A stretch of DNA of 64,000 nt from Ancylomarina sp. DW003. GTDB taxonomy: Bacteria; Bacteroidota; Bacteroidia; Bacteroidales; Marinifilaceae. The position numbers were made by a program, and so were the translations under genes. A model generated the notes under the pieces. That model worked only from the letters and a program-made list of their open reading frames with translations, searched no databases and was not told the DNA's origin. The first letter of the stretch is position 1. The number at the start of each line of letters is the position of its first letter. Positions 1-8,268 of the stretch are shown one piece after another. Location: positions 1 through 64,000 of the forward strand of contig NZ_JAKJSD010000021.1 in NCBI RefSeq assembly GCF_029029505.1. The letters run 5' to 3'.

Positions 1-1
1 A

Positions 2-496
2 GCCAAGCTAGATATTAATACTCAAAAGAGTCTAGCTTATTACGAATCAATAGCTGATACTATTAAAAAGGAGAATTATATTGGTTCATGGAACGAGATT
101 AAAACTACGGATTTTAGTGATGATATCGCATTTCATGATCCGGAAGAGGGAGATCTTGGCGGTCCAATTACCTTAGCTTTAGCACTCGAAAGAAAAGTAG
201 GAGATAAAGATCAGAGAATAATGATTTTAGGTGATGCAGATTGCTTTAGTAATGGTGAAACTTCACGTTTCAGAAAAAATATTAGAGCGAAGAACTTTGA
301 TATGGCAATGGGGATGTTTTTTTGGTTGTCAAATAATGAAGTACCTATTGATGTTCGTCGTCCGGCGGCGCCAGATGATGAGATTTATACAACAGAAAAA
401 ACCTTAGGGTTCTTGAGGGTGTTTTATAAAATAATCGCTCCTCTTTTACTTGGATTAGCCGGCTTGTTAATCTGGTTTAGAAGAAAAGGCCGTTAA
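2..496 (+). CDS. GldG-like ABC transporter auxiliary protein, C-terminal part (5' end outside window)
   Basis: The frame is already open at base 2 and stops at 494-496, leaving the last 164 residues. The fragment matches the end of the permease/GldG fusion at 31973-34285: both carry DQRI-(M/I)-(I)-(L/M)-GDADC-(F/I)-SNGE, a WLSN motif, and PID-(V/T)-RRP before one hydrophobic C-terminal segment and a basic tail. By family knowledge this is the extracytoplasmic GldG/ABC-auxiliary domain anchored by a terminal membrane helix. It is therefore the 3' end of a paralogous ABC module lying upstream of the window. Substrate and role are unknown; GldG homologues outside gliding bacteria are not necessarily connected with motility. 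Confidence 0.85.
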   Translation, partial: AKLDINTQKSLAYYESIADTIKKENYIGSWNEIKTTDFSDDIAFHDPEEGDLGGPITLALALERKVGDKDQRIMILGDADCFSNGETSRFRKNIRAKNFDMAMGMFFWLSNNEVPIDVRRPAAPDDEIYTTEKTLGFLRVFYKIIAPLLLGLAGLLIWFRRKGR

Positions 497-611
497 TTAT
501 TTATAATACGATTAGATATGAGATACCAGATTTGAGATTGTGAGTGAATTAGGATTGATTTACAAAAACAGTCTCATTTCTCAAATCTCTTAAGAGTTGG
601 GCAATTCTTAC

Positions 612-890
612 ATGACTTCATCAGACCTAAATATAGATGTATTTATTGCCATAGCCGAAGTTGCTGCAAAACACAACTTTTGTTTTGCTGAGATAGATAA
701 TAGTGAGACCAATATATTGGAAATGAAAGGAGTTTATCATCCTTTAATTCCTAATGCAATCTCCAACGATATCACAATTACCGAAGACAATAATATGGTA
801 TTCTTAACAGGTGCAAACATGGCAGGTAAGTCAATTTTCATGAAATCATTTATTACTAATAGAATGCCTTTTCAGGATTCATCAGAATAA
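612..890 (+). pseudogene. Left remnant of a MutS-family ATPase gene
   Basis: About 92 residues resemble the region just before and through the Walker A motif of MutS-like ATPases: a helix, an (E/K)GVYHPLI-type segment, then FLTGANMAGKSIFMKSF. Family members normally read TGPNMAGKST, so the Pro and the Mg-coordinating Thr/Ser are changed (to Ala and Ile). The frame stops soon after the P-loop, so the rest of the ATPase core is missing. The frame can also be opened from a TTG at 597. It is called a pseudogene because of the truncation, the altered P-loop and a likely matching C-terminal remnant at 4387-4494. Confidence 0.75.
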
Positions 891-956
891 TAGTAATACT
901 ATTTAAATTTCAATCCCGAATTCGGGATGGTATAAAATCAAATAACAAGCAACAGA

Positions 957-2546
957 ATGAAATCAAAATTAAAATTACCGACAGTATGTATGCTGATCTT
1001 AATCATTTTTTTTGCCTGCAACAATGCAAAAGATAACGGACAAAAATTTGAACTACACGGTACTCTTGAAGGGATTACCGATGGTGAAATTTTTCTGATG
1101 GATATGCATTCTGGTGTTGGATCGAAAGACTCAGCCCTTATTAAAAACGGAAAGTTTGTATTTAAAGGGGATTATCCTGCCCCAACAGAATTACGTTTGC
1201 TTTTATCAAATTCTCCAACCACCATACTTGTTGAGAATGTAAAAATGAACCTTACCGGACTTGTTCGTGAAGAAAAGAATATTTTAAAATTAGAGGATGT
1301 TAAAATCACAGGAGGAAAAGCACACGAAGATTTTGCCCGTTACTTCGAACTGCGAAATGCCTTGTTTAAGGCTGGAAACGATCTTAGAAAAGAATTTCAA
1401 TTATCAACAACAACTGAAGAAAGAAAAAAAGAATTAGAGCAGAATTTGCAAAAGCAAGAAGAAGAGAGGAATGCTTTAACAGAAAAATTCATCAAAGAGT
1501 ATCCTACAGTTTATTTCTCTGCCAGTCTGGTTGCAAAGAAAATGTCAGGTAAAAGTGCGGTTGAAACAGAAAAAATGATCAAAAACCTTGATCCTGCCTT
1601 ACAGAAAAACCCGGTCATCGTTAAACTGTTGGAGAAGACATTAAAACTAAAAGACATTGAAGTGGGCATTGATCAAATGGTGGCCAATGTGAGTAATGTA
1701 TCTTACAAAGTTGATGAAAAATTTAATGGAAGAGAATTAGAGGATATTATTTACCTGGGAGTATTTTCTAACAATAATATTTGTGCATTAAAAAAAGATG
1801 GAACGGTACAAATTTTAGATGCAAACGGAAAACAAATCAACAGTTTTAAGGCTGAATTAAAAGGACAAGCTTCTTGTTTGGCCGTAGATTCAGATAACAA
1901 GATCTACCTTATACGTCGAATTAACCACGAAATAAGGAAAAAGGTTAGAGGTAGAATGAAGACGCACACAGTAAGCTCTACCGAATGTTTGGTGTTTGAC
2001 GAAAAAGGAGTGAGTAAATCTCAATTTCTACTAAAAGGAATTATTTACGCCACTGGAGCAAGGGTGGTTGATAACAATTTAATTGTAGCCGACTGTTTCG
2101 GTGGAAAACTGGCCATGTTCGATAAAACTACCGGTAAAGTAGGCTCGGTAATGGAAAATATGAGGTCATGTTGCGGAATCCTTGATTTTAGTGTAAATAA
2201 GAAGAAAGAAATTCTGGTAGCCAATTTGGGAGCATTCCGTGTTCATGGATACGATTTTTCAGGGAAACAGCTATTTGCATTTGGACAAAAAGGAAGAACC
2301 TTAAACGATTTTCACGGCTGTTGCAACCCTGTAAGTGTAGCCGGTTTGTCAAGCGGAGCCATTGTAACGGTAGAAAAAGACCCCACACGTATTAAAATCT
2401 ACAGCAAAGAGGGTGCAAAGCAAATTGCCGGCATAGAAGAACTCGTGGAAGGCTGCTCTTACATTCCCATGATTGCTGACAGCAAAGACAACTTGTATTT
2501 AGCATCAAAAGAAAAAGGAATAGTGAAGTGTATATCGGTTAATTAA
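957..2546 (+). CDS. DUF4369-type lipoprotein with C-terminal NHL/6-bladed beta-propeller
   Basis: A 529-residue predicted lipoprotein: basic start, hydrophobic core and lipobox ending in FFAC with the lipidated Cys at 21. Residues about 30-120 look like the DUF4369 beta domain found at the front of TlpA-type thioredoxin lipoproteins (ELHGTLEGITDG, then KNGKFVFKG). Residues about 120-240 are a charged helical linker. From about 250 on there are NHL/propeller-like repeats (DKIYLI, NNLIVAD, KEILVANLGAFRVHGYD). In place of a thioredoxin domain the propeller carries paired cysteines, RSCCGILDF and HGCCNPV, plus late single ones (GCSYIP, VKCIS). It probably faces the periplasm or cell surface. Ligand unknown; redox or metal binding is possible but unproven. 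Close paralogue of the next gene. Confidence 0.8.
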   Translation: MKSKLKLPTVCMLILIIFFACNNAKDNGQKFELHGTLEGITDGEIFLMDMHSGVGSKDSALIKNGKFVFKGDYPAPTELRLLLSNSPTTILVENVKMNLTGLVREEKNILKLEDVKITGGKAHEDFARYFELRNALFKAGNDLRKEFQLSTTTEERKKELEQNLQKQEEERNALTEKFIKEYPTVYFSASLVAKKMSGKSAVETEKMIKNLDPALQKNPVIVKLLEKTLKLKDIEVGIDQMVANVSNVSYKVDEKFNGRELEDIIYLGVFSNNNICALKKDGTVQILDANGKQINSFKAELKGQASCLAVDSDNKIYLIRRINHEIRKKVRGRMKTHTVSSTECLVFDEKGVSKSQFLLKGIIYATGARVVDNNLIVADCFGGKLAMFDKTTGKVGSVMENMRSCCGILDFSVNKKKEILVANLGAFRVHGYDFSGKQLFAFGQKGRTLNDFHGCCNPVSVAGLSSGAIVTVEKDPTRIKIYSKEGAKQIAGIEELVEGCSYIPMIADSKDNLYLASKEKGIVKCISVN

Positions 2547-2653
2547 AGTGTTGTTTTGCTATTTCGAAACTGATAGCGATTAAAAGAATAATACTATTTA
2601 AACTTCAATCCCGAATTCTTGGGGCGGTATAAAATCTAATAATAAGCAACAAA

Positions 2654-4282
2654 ATGAAATCAAAATTTAAATTACCGGCAGTATGCATGCTGATCTTAAC
2701 CATTTTTTTTGCCTGCAACAATGCAAAAGAGAACGGACAAAAATTTGAACTACACGGTACTCTTGAAGGGATTACCGATGGTAAAATCTTTATTAATATT
2801 ACGCTTGGAGATAGAAAATATGTGATAGATTCAGCTCTTATTAAAAATGGAAAGTTTGTATTTAAAGGGGACTATCCTGAGCCCACAGGAGCACATTTGA
2901 TGCTGAGGATGGAGAGTATGGAATATTATTCGCTATACATTGAAAATGTGAAAATGAGCCTTACCGGACTTGTCCGTAAAAAAAAGAATAGATATAGGTT
3001 CCCTGGCACCCCGGAGTATGTTCTCGTATTAGAAGATGTTAAAATTACAGGAGGAGGAAAAGCACAAAACGATTTTGCCCATTACAATGAACTACGAAAG
3101 ACTTGGTCTAAGGATGAAGAAGTTCTTAAAAAAGAAATGCGTTTATCAACAACAACTAAAGAAAGAAAAACAGAATTATTGAAAATATTGGTAAAGCGAA
3201 GAGAAGAGCTTATAGATCAATACATAAAAGAGAACCCAACTTCCCGTCATGCTGCGGACATTGTGAGTGGAAGACTTTCTGGTAAAAGTGCAGCTGAAAC
3301 AGAAAAGGTGATTAAAAGCCTTGCTCCAGCCTTACAGAAAAATCCAGCTATCGTTGCACTCTTGGAGGAGACATTAAAACAAAAAGAAATTGAGTTGGGC
3401 GTTGACCAGATGATGGCCCAGGCAAGTAACGTTTTTTACAAAGTTGATGGAAAATTTGATGGAGAAGGACTGAAAGATGTCATTTACCTTGGAGTCTTCA
3501 CAAATAATAATATTTGTGCTTTACAAAAGGATGGAACGGTTCAGATTATCGATCCAAAAGGAAGTGTAATAAGCAGTTTTAAGCCTGAGCTAAAAGGTGC
3601 ACCTGCTTCAATTGCTGTAGATAAGTTGAATCAGATTTATGTGTTGAGTGCACTACAAAAAGAAGTGACTAAGAAAGTAAGAGGAAGGTCTCATAAACGT
3701 ATGGTTCCAGTAGGCGTTGCATGTGTTATTTGCAATGAAAAAGGAGAAATAGTAAACCAATATGATTTACCAAGTTTAAAAACGGCTACAGGTGCAAGAA
3801 TATCTGATGATGTTTTATTGGTTGCAGATTATTCGAACAAGCGTATTGCGATGTTTGATTCTAAAACAGGTAAAGCAGGTGCTTCTATCGAAGAGATGCG
3901 TCCTTGTTGTGGTATTCTAGATTTCGCGGTAAATGCTAAGAAAGAAGTTTTAGTAGCCAACTTAGGTGCATTTCGTGTTCAAGGTTTTGATTTTACTGGA
4001 AAGAACATCGTTGCTTTTGGTCAAAGAGGAAAATCACTTGACGAATTTCACGGATGTTGTAATCCAGTAAGTGTTAATAGTCTTTCAAATGGTGCAATTG
4101 TTACTGTTGAGAAAGACCCCACACGTATTAAAATCTACAGCAAAGAGGGTGCAAAGCAAATTGCTGGTGTTGAGGAATTAGTAAAAGGATGTTCTCATAT
4201 TCCAATGATTGTTGATGCTAAAGACAATTTGTATTTAGCTTCTGGAGCTAAAGGTATTGTGAAGTGTGTATCGGTTAATTAA
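2654..4282 (+). CDS. DUF4369-type lipoprotein with NHL/6-bladed beta-propeller (second copy)
   Basis: A 542-residue paralogue of the preceding gene, with the same lipobox (Cys21), DUF4369-like N-domain, helical linker and propeller. The paired-cysteine motifs RPCCGILDF and HGCCNPV and the late Cys residues are kept, which argues that they matter. Divergence is highest in residues about 45-110, where this copy has a longer loop, and lowest in the last 150 residues; a stretch of DNA around 4117-4160 is identical to 2381-2424, suggesting recent duplication or gene conversion. No operon partner beyond the first copy is visible. Function unknown. Confidence 0.8.
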   Translation: MKSKFKLPAVCMLILTIFFACNNAKENGQKFELHGTLEGITDGKIFINITLGDRKYVIDSALIKNGKFVFKGDYPEPTGAHLMLRMESMEYYSLYIENVKMSLTGLVRKKKNRYRFPGTPEYVLVLEDVKITGGGKAQNDFAHYNELRKTWSKDEEVLKKEMRLSTTTKERKTELLKILVKRREELIDQYIKENPTSRHAADIVSGRLSGKSAAETEKVIKSLAPALQKNPAIVALLEETLKQKEIELGVDQMMAQASNVFYKVDGKFDGEGLKDVIYLGVFTNNNICALQKDGTVQIIDPKGSVISSFKPELKGAPASIAVDKLNQIYVLSALQKEVTKKVRGRSHKRMVPVGVACVICNEKGEIVNQYDLPSLKTATGARISDDVLLVADYSNKRIAMFDSKTGKAGASIEEMRPCCGILDFAVNAKKEVLVANLGAFRVQGFDFTGKNIVAFGQRGKSLDEFHGCCNPVSVNSLSNGAIVTVEKDPTRIKIYSKEGAKQIAGVEELVKGCSHIPMIVDAKDNLYLASGAKGIVKCVSVN

Positions 4283-4386
4283 AGTGTTGTTTTACTATTT
4301 CGAAACCGATAGCAGTTAAAAGTATAATACCATTTTAATGTCAAAATAATTAAGATATAATGCCAATATACATTTGAAAACGAAAT

Positions 4387-4494
4387 GTGCCAACTTATTC
4401 TTATAAACTGAAGGATGGAATTAGGGACGATCGTCATGGCATAATCATCATCGAAAACGAAAAAATACTGGATATTATTAACCTAAATGTTTAG
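4387..4494 (+). pseudogene. Right remnant of a MutS-family ATPase gene (C-terminus)
   Basis: A 35-codon open stretch ending in TAG encodes YSYKLKDGIRDDRHG followed by IIIIENEKILDII. It lines up with the end of MutS domain V, where canonical proteins have a DG-x6-G pattern followed by a hydrophobic strand and a terminal helix (E. coli DGAASKSYG). No start or upstream domain is present. With the Walker A fragment at 612-890 it would give the two ends of one MutS-like gene whose middle has been lost and replaced by the lipoprotein pair. The assignment rests on a short motif. Confidence 0.5.
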
Positions 4495-4613
4495 TGAAAA
4501 CAAAAGTTGTTAGTTGTGAAAGAACAGGGAAATGGTTATTGTTTCATAATTATTCTAAGCATTCTCCCTGTTCTTTTTTTTATTGGCACAATAATTTAAA
4601 TGATTTAATAAGG

Positions 4614-5306
4614 ATGAGAAATATAATAATAAGCCTGACCCTTGTGCTGGGATTATCCTCTTGCAGTACAGAGGCGATAAAATTAAAAGGTGAGTTTAAA
4701 AACTTTACGAATTCAGATTCTTATATGGTCGTGAAGATAAAATCTAGGACACTTCTTAAGGAGCAAATACTAGACACCATAGATTTGAGTGATGGGAAAT
4801 TTGAATTTTACTCAAAGGCTATTAAGCCACCTGTAAAGTTGACCTTTATGTTTCCCGATAGTGCTGAGTTTGAAGTTTGGGTGGGGGAATATGGAACAAA
4901 GACTCTTGAAGTTAAAAATGAATCTTTATTCAATGTTAAAGTAGTCGGTTCTTTCTTTTGTGACGAATTGCAAAGAATGAATAAGAACTTGTATAAAATG
5001 TACATTGATCCCATAAAAGAGAAAGAGGTCGAAGTCGCTAGACTTGAAAAGCTTGCAAACTTAGAAGAGCTCTCAGAGGAAGATGATATGAGTTTATATT
5101 CTTTGAAGAAAGATATCAAGATGGCTTATCGCCTACGTAAAAAATCCATTTTAAAAACGGTGAGAAAACATGCTCAAAATCCGGTAGCGGTTGCTTTAAT
5201 GTGTCAAGAATACGATAGATTAACCTCTCATCAAAAAAAGGAATGTCTGAAGTATTTGAACCGAACATTTTCCGATACTGGTTTAAATTGGCAAATGAAA
5301 AATTAG
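4614..5306 (+). CDS. Small DUF4369-type lipoprotein without thioredoxin domain
   Basis: A 230-residue lipoprotein from the ATG at 4614, chosen because it gives a clean signal (MRNIIISLTLVLGLSSC, Cys17); an in-frame GTG at 4494 would put hydrophilic residues in front of it. After the lipobox comes a DUF4369-like beta domain (LKGEF, DGKFEF, VKLTFMF, EVWVGEYG) and a basic helical linker (HAQNPVAVALMCQEYDRL) of the kind that precedes thioredoxin domains in TlpA lipoproteins, but the protein ends there. The paralogue at 40489-41178 has the same build, and their last 60-odd residues are almost identical at DNA level. Both are followed by the same structured repeat. Function unknown. Confidence 0.75.
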   Translation: MRNIIISLTLVLGLSSCSTEAIKLKGEFKNFTNSDSYMVVKIKSRTLLKEQILDTIDLSDGKFEFYSKAIKPPVKLTFMFPDSAEFEVWVGEYGTKTLEVKNESLFNVKVVGSFFCDELQRMNKNLYKMYIDPIKEKEVEVARLEKLANLEELSEEDDMSLYSLKKDIKMAYRLRKKSILKTVRKHAQNPVAVALMCQEYDRLTSHQKKECLKYLNRTFSDTGLNWQMKN

Positions 5307-5321
5307 TCAACGATTCATTCC
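5118..5321 (+). repeat. Near-identical tract shared with 40990-41193
   Basis: About 204 bases covering the last third of the small lipoprotein gene and 15 bases past its stop match 40990-41193 with only two differences that I can count. The 5' two thirds of the two genes are clearly diverged. This mosaic is the pattern expected from gene conversion or homologous exchange between the paralogues. Confidence 0.85.
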
Positions 5322-5348
5322 GTTGTGAGAACGTTTAGTTAGTTGGTG

Positions 5349-5471
5349 AAGAGCAGAACCCTCAAGAGATTTTGTTTCGTGAGGATTGTCGCAAATTTCC
5401 CTTAAATTATCTTTGGTCGGATCTGATTGAATGGAAATTGAAACAAGGTTTTGGGTTTTGCTCTTTTTTTT
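5349..5471 (+). ncRNA. Structured dispersed repeat, copy 1 (3' UTR element/terminator)
   Basis: Starts 43 bases after the lipoprotein stop. Outer stem AAGAGCAGAACCC (5349-5361) pairs with GGGTTTTGCTCTT (5453-5465) with one G-U pair, and is followed by a run of T. Inside lie a small hairpin (CTCA 5361-5364 with TGAG 5380-5383), a possible stem AATTTCC/GGAAATT, and the conserved core ATCTTTGGTCGGATCTG (5409-5425) followed by GAAATTGAA. Copies 2 (41221-41346) and 3 (54551-54673) keep the core while the outer stem changes sequence and still pairs. It looks like an intrinsic terminator with a conserved, structured loop. Confidence 0.6.
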
Positions 5472-5532
5472 ACTGATTAGAAATTTGAAAAGAAACTCAA
5501 GATTTAACCTATGCATAAACTGTTGCAGCTAT

Positions 5533-5882
5533 ATGCGACATAAACCTAAAATTGATGAAAAAAATATTCTATCATTAGTCGTTCTATTTGCTTTTACTGG
5601 TGTATTCTCACAAGGCATTGAATTTGAGCGTGGATCGCTTGAAGAAACTTTAGTAAAGGTAAAAAAGGAAAGTAAAATTGTTTTCATGGATTGTTATACC
5701 ACTTGGTGTGTCCTTGTAAATGTTTGGCTAAGAATGTTTTCACTCAAAAGGAAGTTGGAGAATTTTTCAATAAGAATTTTGTGAATGTAAAGATGGATAT
5801 GGAATCGGAAGCAGGAAAGCCTTTAAAAAATATATACAATGTTAGTGTTTTCCCTACTTTATTATTTATGGACGAGTGCTAA
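5533..5882 (+). pseudogene. Frameshifted thioredoxin-family protein
   Basis: The sequence would encode a secreted thioredoxin-like protein like the one at 39006-40211: signal-like LSLVVLFAFTGVFSQ, then GIEFERGSLEETLVKVKKES, a VFMDCYTTWC strand, and in the next frame PCKCLAKNVFTQKEVGEFF, NVKMDMESEAG and NVSVFPTLLFMD. One base is missing inside the CGPC codons (about 5710-5713: TGT GT CCT TGT where TGT GGT CCT TGT is expected), moving the frame. The start appears shifted by a base as well, and the gene stops at 5880-5882 before the last strand. These lesions make a working product very unlikely. Confidence 0.85.
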
Positions 5883-6068
5883 GAGTATCATGTGTGTCTT
5901 TAAGAAAGATGATGGCTTGTTATGAATAATAAGCTGTAATCAGTGACTTATTATAGCCATAAAACAAATCTTAATTATTTCTGTATAAGTTGATATTAAC
6001 TAGTTGTTTGCGTATTGCAATCTTCTTACATTGAGTCATTAGCTCAAATTTCAAACCTAAATTACCAT

Positions 6069-6098
6069 TTTGTATTTCGCCCAATTCTTATACATTTG
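6069..6098 (+). promoter_or_regulatory. Bacteroidota housekeeping-type promoter for ECF sigma A
   Basis: TTTG at 6069-6072 and TACATTTG (TAnnTTTG) at 6091-6098 with an 18-base spacer fit the known Bacteroidota -33/-7 consensus. Transcription would begin near 6104, giving a leader of about 33 bases to the ATG at 6137. Confidence 0.6.
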
Positions 6099-6136
6099 TG
6101 CAGGTGAACCTAAATATAACAGGAAAATAATCTTAG

Positions 6137-6697
6137 ATGTCCCCAGCAGATTCGAAAGTGAAAATACGCGAAATTGATTTTAAGAAGCTATTCGATTCTT
6201 ATTTTCCATCGCTATGCGTATTTGCCAATAAGTTTGTGAAAGATGAGGATTTATCTAAAGATATCGTTCAGGAAGTATTCGTGAAAATATGGAATAAGGT
6301 AGATGAATTTGAATCTGAAAAATCGATGAAAGTTTACTTTTATTTATCCACAAAAAATGCTTGTTTTGATTCCTTGAAAAAGGAGAAGAAAAGAAATGTT
6401 TCGTATGAATCAGCTGAGATCATTGAGCTGGAAGATAAGCAAGTTGTTAACGAGATTCTTAGAGAAGAAACCTACCGAATGCTCGAAACTGCTATTGGAC
6501 AATTGCCGGACAAAGCACAAGAAGTGATGCGCCTGAACCTTAATGGTCTTTCTAATACCGAAATAGCAGATGAACTAGAAGTGTCTGTTAATACAATTAA
6601 AACACACAAGATTTTGGCATTTCGTAAGGTCAGGGAAATTTTTGGAAAAGAATTTGCAATCTTTCTTTTGGCTGACTTTTATCATTTCCTGAGCTAA
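6137..6697 (+). CDS. ECF-family RNA polymerase sigma factor (locus A)
   Basis: A 186-residue ECF sigma factor of the Bacteroidota FecI-like group. Region 2 is seen at residues about 15-85 (LFDSYFPSLCVFANKFVKD, then SKDIVQEVFVKIWNKVDEF) and region 4 at about 125-175 (QLPDKAQEVMRLNLNGLSNTEIADELEVSVNTIKTH, quoted here as one helix-turn-helix region). It should direct RNA polymerase to promoters of the adjoining importer when released by the FecR anti-sigma factor next door. The promoter in front is of housekeeping type, unlike the TCACCC-type sites at the fecR genes. A 267-base gap with a hairpin separates it from fecR. Confidence 0.92.
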   Translation: MSPADSKVKIREIDFKKLFDSYFPSLCVFANKFVKDEDLSKDIVQEVFVKIWNKVDEFESEKSMKVYFYLSTKNACFDSLKKEKKRNVSYESAEIIELEDKQVVNEILREETYRMLETAIGQLPDKAQEVMRLNLNGLSNTEIADELEVSVNTIKTHKILAFRKVREIFGKEFAIFLLADFYHFLS

Positions 6698-6782
6698 AAC
6701 ATTTTTGTCCCTTCTTGCTGCTCCGCACATGCGCCTACTGCCTCCAATAGGCTTAACTTGTATTTCAGATTTTATACACGAA

Positions 6783-6813
6783 TTGAGAATTCAAACTTCT
6801 TAGTAATTCTCAA
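6783..6813 (+). terminator. Hairpin between ECF sigma A and fecR A
   Basis: TTGAGAATT (6783-6791) pairs with AATTCTCAA (6805-6813), followed by a T-rich stretch. It probably ends the sigma-factor transcript, so fecR A would need its own promoter. Confidence 0.5.
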
Positions 6814-6893
6814 TCTGCTTTCTTTTCTTTATTGGTTTAATCTCAGGTAAATTGAACCTAAAGAATTATTTTCAAAAAAATATACCATTCTCT

Positions 6894-6925
6894 TCACCCC
6901 AAATAAATTTTTATCGTCTGTTTAA
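6894..6925 (+). promoter_or_regulatory. TCACCC-type promoter candidate before fecR A
   Basis: TCACCC at 6894-6899, 15 bases, then CGTCTGTTTAAT from 6915. An A-tract lies about 10-20 bases upstream. The same arrangement occurs before the other two fecR genes, ECF sigma B and dsbD. This copy has the weakest match in the downstream box. The predicted start lies about 35 bases before the fecR ATG. Confidence 0.5.
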
Positions 6926-6964
6926 TAAAGGCCGTCGAGAGAAATGCCTTAATAAATAGAACTG

Positions 6965-8164
6965 ATGAAAAAAAGAATACACTCTAATATTGATATAAGT
7001 CGTCTACTAACTCTTCATCTAAGTGGCGAAATTAATACAGATGAACAGATAGTCTTGGATAATTGGTTGATGGAAAATGAAAGTCATCAACAATTACTTC
7101 AAGATCTTGTAAGCAAAGAATTGTATAAAGACAGACAAGCTCTAATCAGTCGCATTGATATGACTAAAGAGTGGACAACATTCCAAAAGAAGATTGCTCC
7201 TGAAAAGGAAGTGATTGGTGCGAATTGGATGAGTGTATTAAAGTATGCGGCTGTAATAGCTTTACCTCTTTTAATAGGAACCTATATTTTAATACAAGAC
7301 CATACTCAGGAGGATTTTATAGCTAATATTCCTGTTGAAATTGAGCCAGGTGTTAAGAAAGCCCAATTGGTTTTAAGTAATGGCGAACGAATCGAATTGG
7401 GTGAAAATGCACTCGATTTAAGTCTAAAAGAGAAGAGTGTCAATATTGAAAATAAAAATCAGTCATTGAATTATACAACGACAGATAATACTAATGAAAA
7501 ATTAGTCTACAACCACCTTTTAATAGGGAGAGGAGAAGAATACCAACTGGTTTTGGCCGATGGAACAAAGGTGTGGTTGAATTCTGAATCGAAATTGACT
7601 TATCCAATACAATTTGCTGATAATATCCGTAAAGTAGAATTGGAAGGAGAGGGGTATTTTGAAGTCACTAAGAATCCTAATGCACCATTTATTGTGAAAA
7701 CAAAGCAAATAAATATTGAAGTTTTAGGAACCTCATTTAATGTCTCTGCCTATCAGGATGAAGAACTCATGAAAACGACATTAGTGGAAGGAAGTGTAAA
7801 GGTTACTGCGAACTTTGGAACAGATGAAGCCAGAATAATTAAGCCTGATGAACAGGTCGTATTTGATGTAAGTACAAATGAGATGATTCTGAATTATGTA
7901 AATGCAAAGATGTATGGTCGTTGGAGAGAAGGCGTTTTTTCATTTGAAGAAGATAATCTGGAGGAAATCATGAGGAAATTATCACGTTGGTATGATATCA
8001 AAGTATTCTTTCAAGATAATAATGCCAGAGATTATCATTTTTCTGGAAAACTGCCTCGTTTTGAAAACTGTAACGATTTGTTTGAGATGATTGAAAAGAC
8101 GACGAATGTAAAATTCGAGATTAAAAATAATGAGACTGTTCTTGTAAGTACAAGAAAGCAGTAA
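6965..8164 (+). CDS. FecR-family anti-sigma factor (locus A)
   Basis: A 399-residue inner-membrane anti-sigma regulator. The cytoplasmic N-terminal part (residues 1-88) would hold the ECF factor; a single membrane helix follows at about 90-110 (KYAAVIALPLLIGTYILI); the periplasmic FecR beta domain shows YQLVLADGTKVWLNSESKL and VELEGEGYFEVTKNP, and the C-terminal DUF4974-type domain shows LEEIMRKLSRWYDIKVFF. The periplasmic part is expected to sense the STN domain of the neighbouring SusC. It is transcribed in the same direction as susC, 104 bases upstream, with a strong hairpin in the gap. Confidence 0.93.
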   Translation: MKKRIHSNIDISRLLTLHLSGEINTDEQIVLDNWLMENESHQQLLQDLVSKELYKDRQALISRIDMTKEWTTFQKKIAPEKEVIGANWMSVLKYAAVIALPLLIGTYILIQDHTQEDFIANIPVEIEPGVKKAQLVLSNGERIELGENALDLSLKEKSVNIENKNQSLNYTTTDNTNEKLVYNHLLIGRGEEYQLVLADGTKVWLNSESKLTYPIQFADNIRKVELEGEGYFEVTKNPNAPFIVKTKQINIEVLGTSFNVSAYQDEELMKTTLVEGSVKVTANFGTDEARIIKPDEQVVFDVSTNEMILNYVNAKMYGRWREGVFSFEEDNLEEIMRKLSRWYDIKVFFQDNNARDYHFSGKLPRFENCNDLFEMIEKTTNVKFEIKNNETVLVSTRKQ

Positions 8165-8184
8165 GCTATAATAAATGAAAAATA

Positions 8185-8211
8185 CCGGAACATATTGGTA
8201 CTATGTTCCGG
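8185..8211 (+). promoter_or_regulatory. Intergenic hairpin between fecR A and susC A
   Basis: CCGGAACATA (8185-8194), loop TTGGTAC, TATGTTCCGG (8202-8211): ten perfect pairs and no long T-run. A hairpin occupies the same position in loci B and C, and the locus B loops also contain TTGGT. It could be a partial terminator or processing site that sets the fecR:susC ratio. Confidence 0.6.
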
Positions 8212-8268
8212 CTATTTAGAATTAATCATCCTTAAGGATGCGTGTCTAACCCTAAACATTACAAATTT

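Larger units (their letters stand above)
892..4340 (+). repeat. Tandem duplication unit containing the two propeller lipoprotein genes
   Basis: Both genes and their flanks are duplicated. The upstream flank (892-956 and about 2587-2653) shares the CTATTTAAA-(T/C)-TTCAATCCCGAATTC stretch, the GGTATAAAATC stretch and AAGCAACA just before the ATG. The downstream flank (2547-2597 and 4283-4336) shares AGTGTTGTTTT-(G/A)-CTATTTCGAAAC. In the first copy the upstream flank contains a perfect 16-base palindrome, ATCCCGAATTCGGGAT at 913-928, which is broken in the second copy. The repeat period is about 1.7 kb. Confidence 0.8.

Noticed and set aside
4494-4613. Upstream GTG start for the small lipoprotein
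   Set aside because: It would place 40 polar residues before a clear lipoprotein signal peptide.
8242-8268. Upstream GTG start for susC A (and TTG at 23007 for susC B)
   Set aside because: The conserved CATTACAAATTT word immediately before ATG in all three loci marks the ATG as the start.
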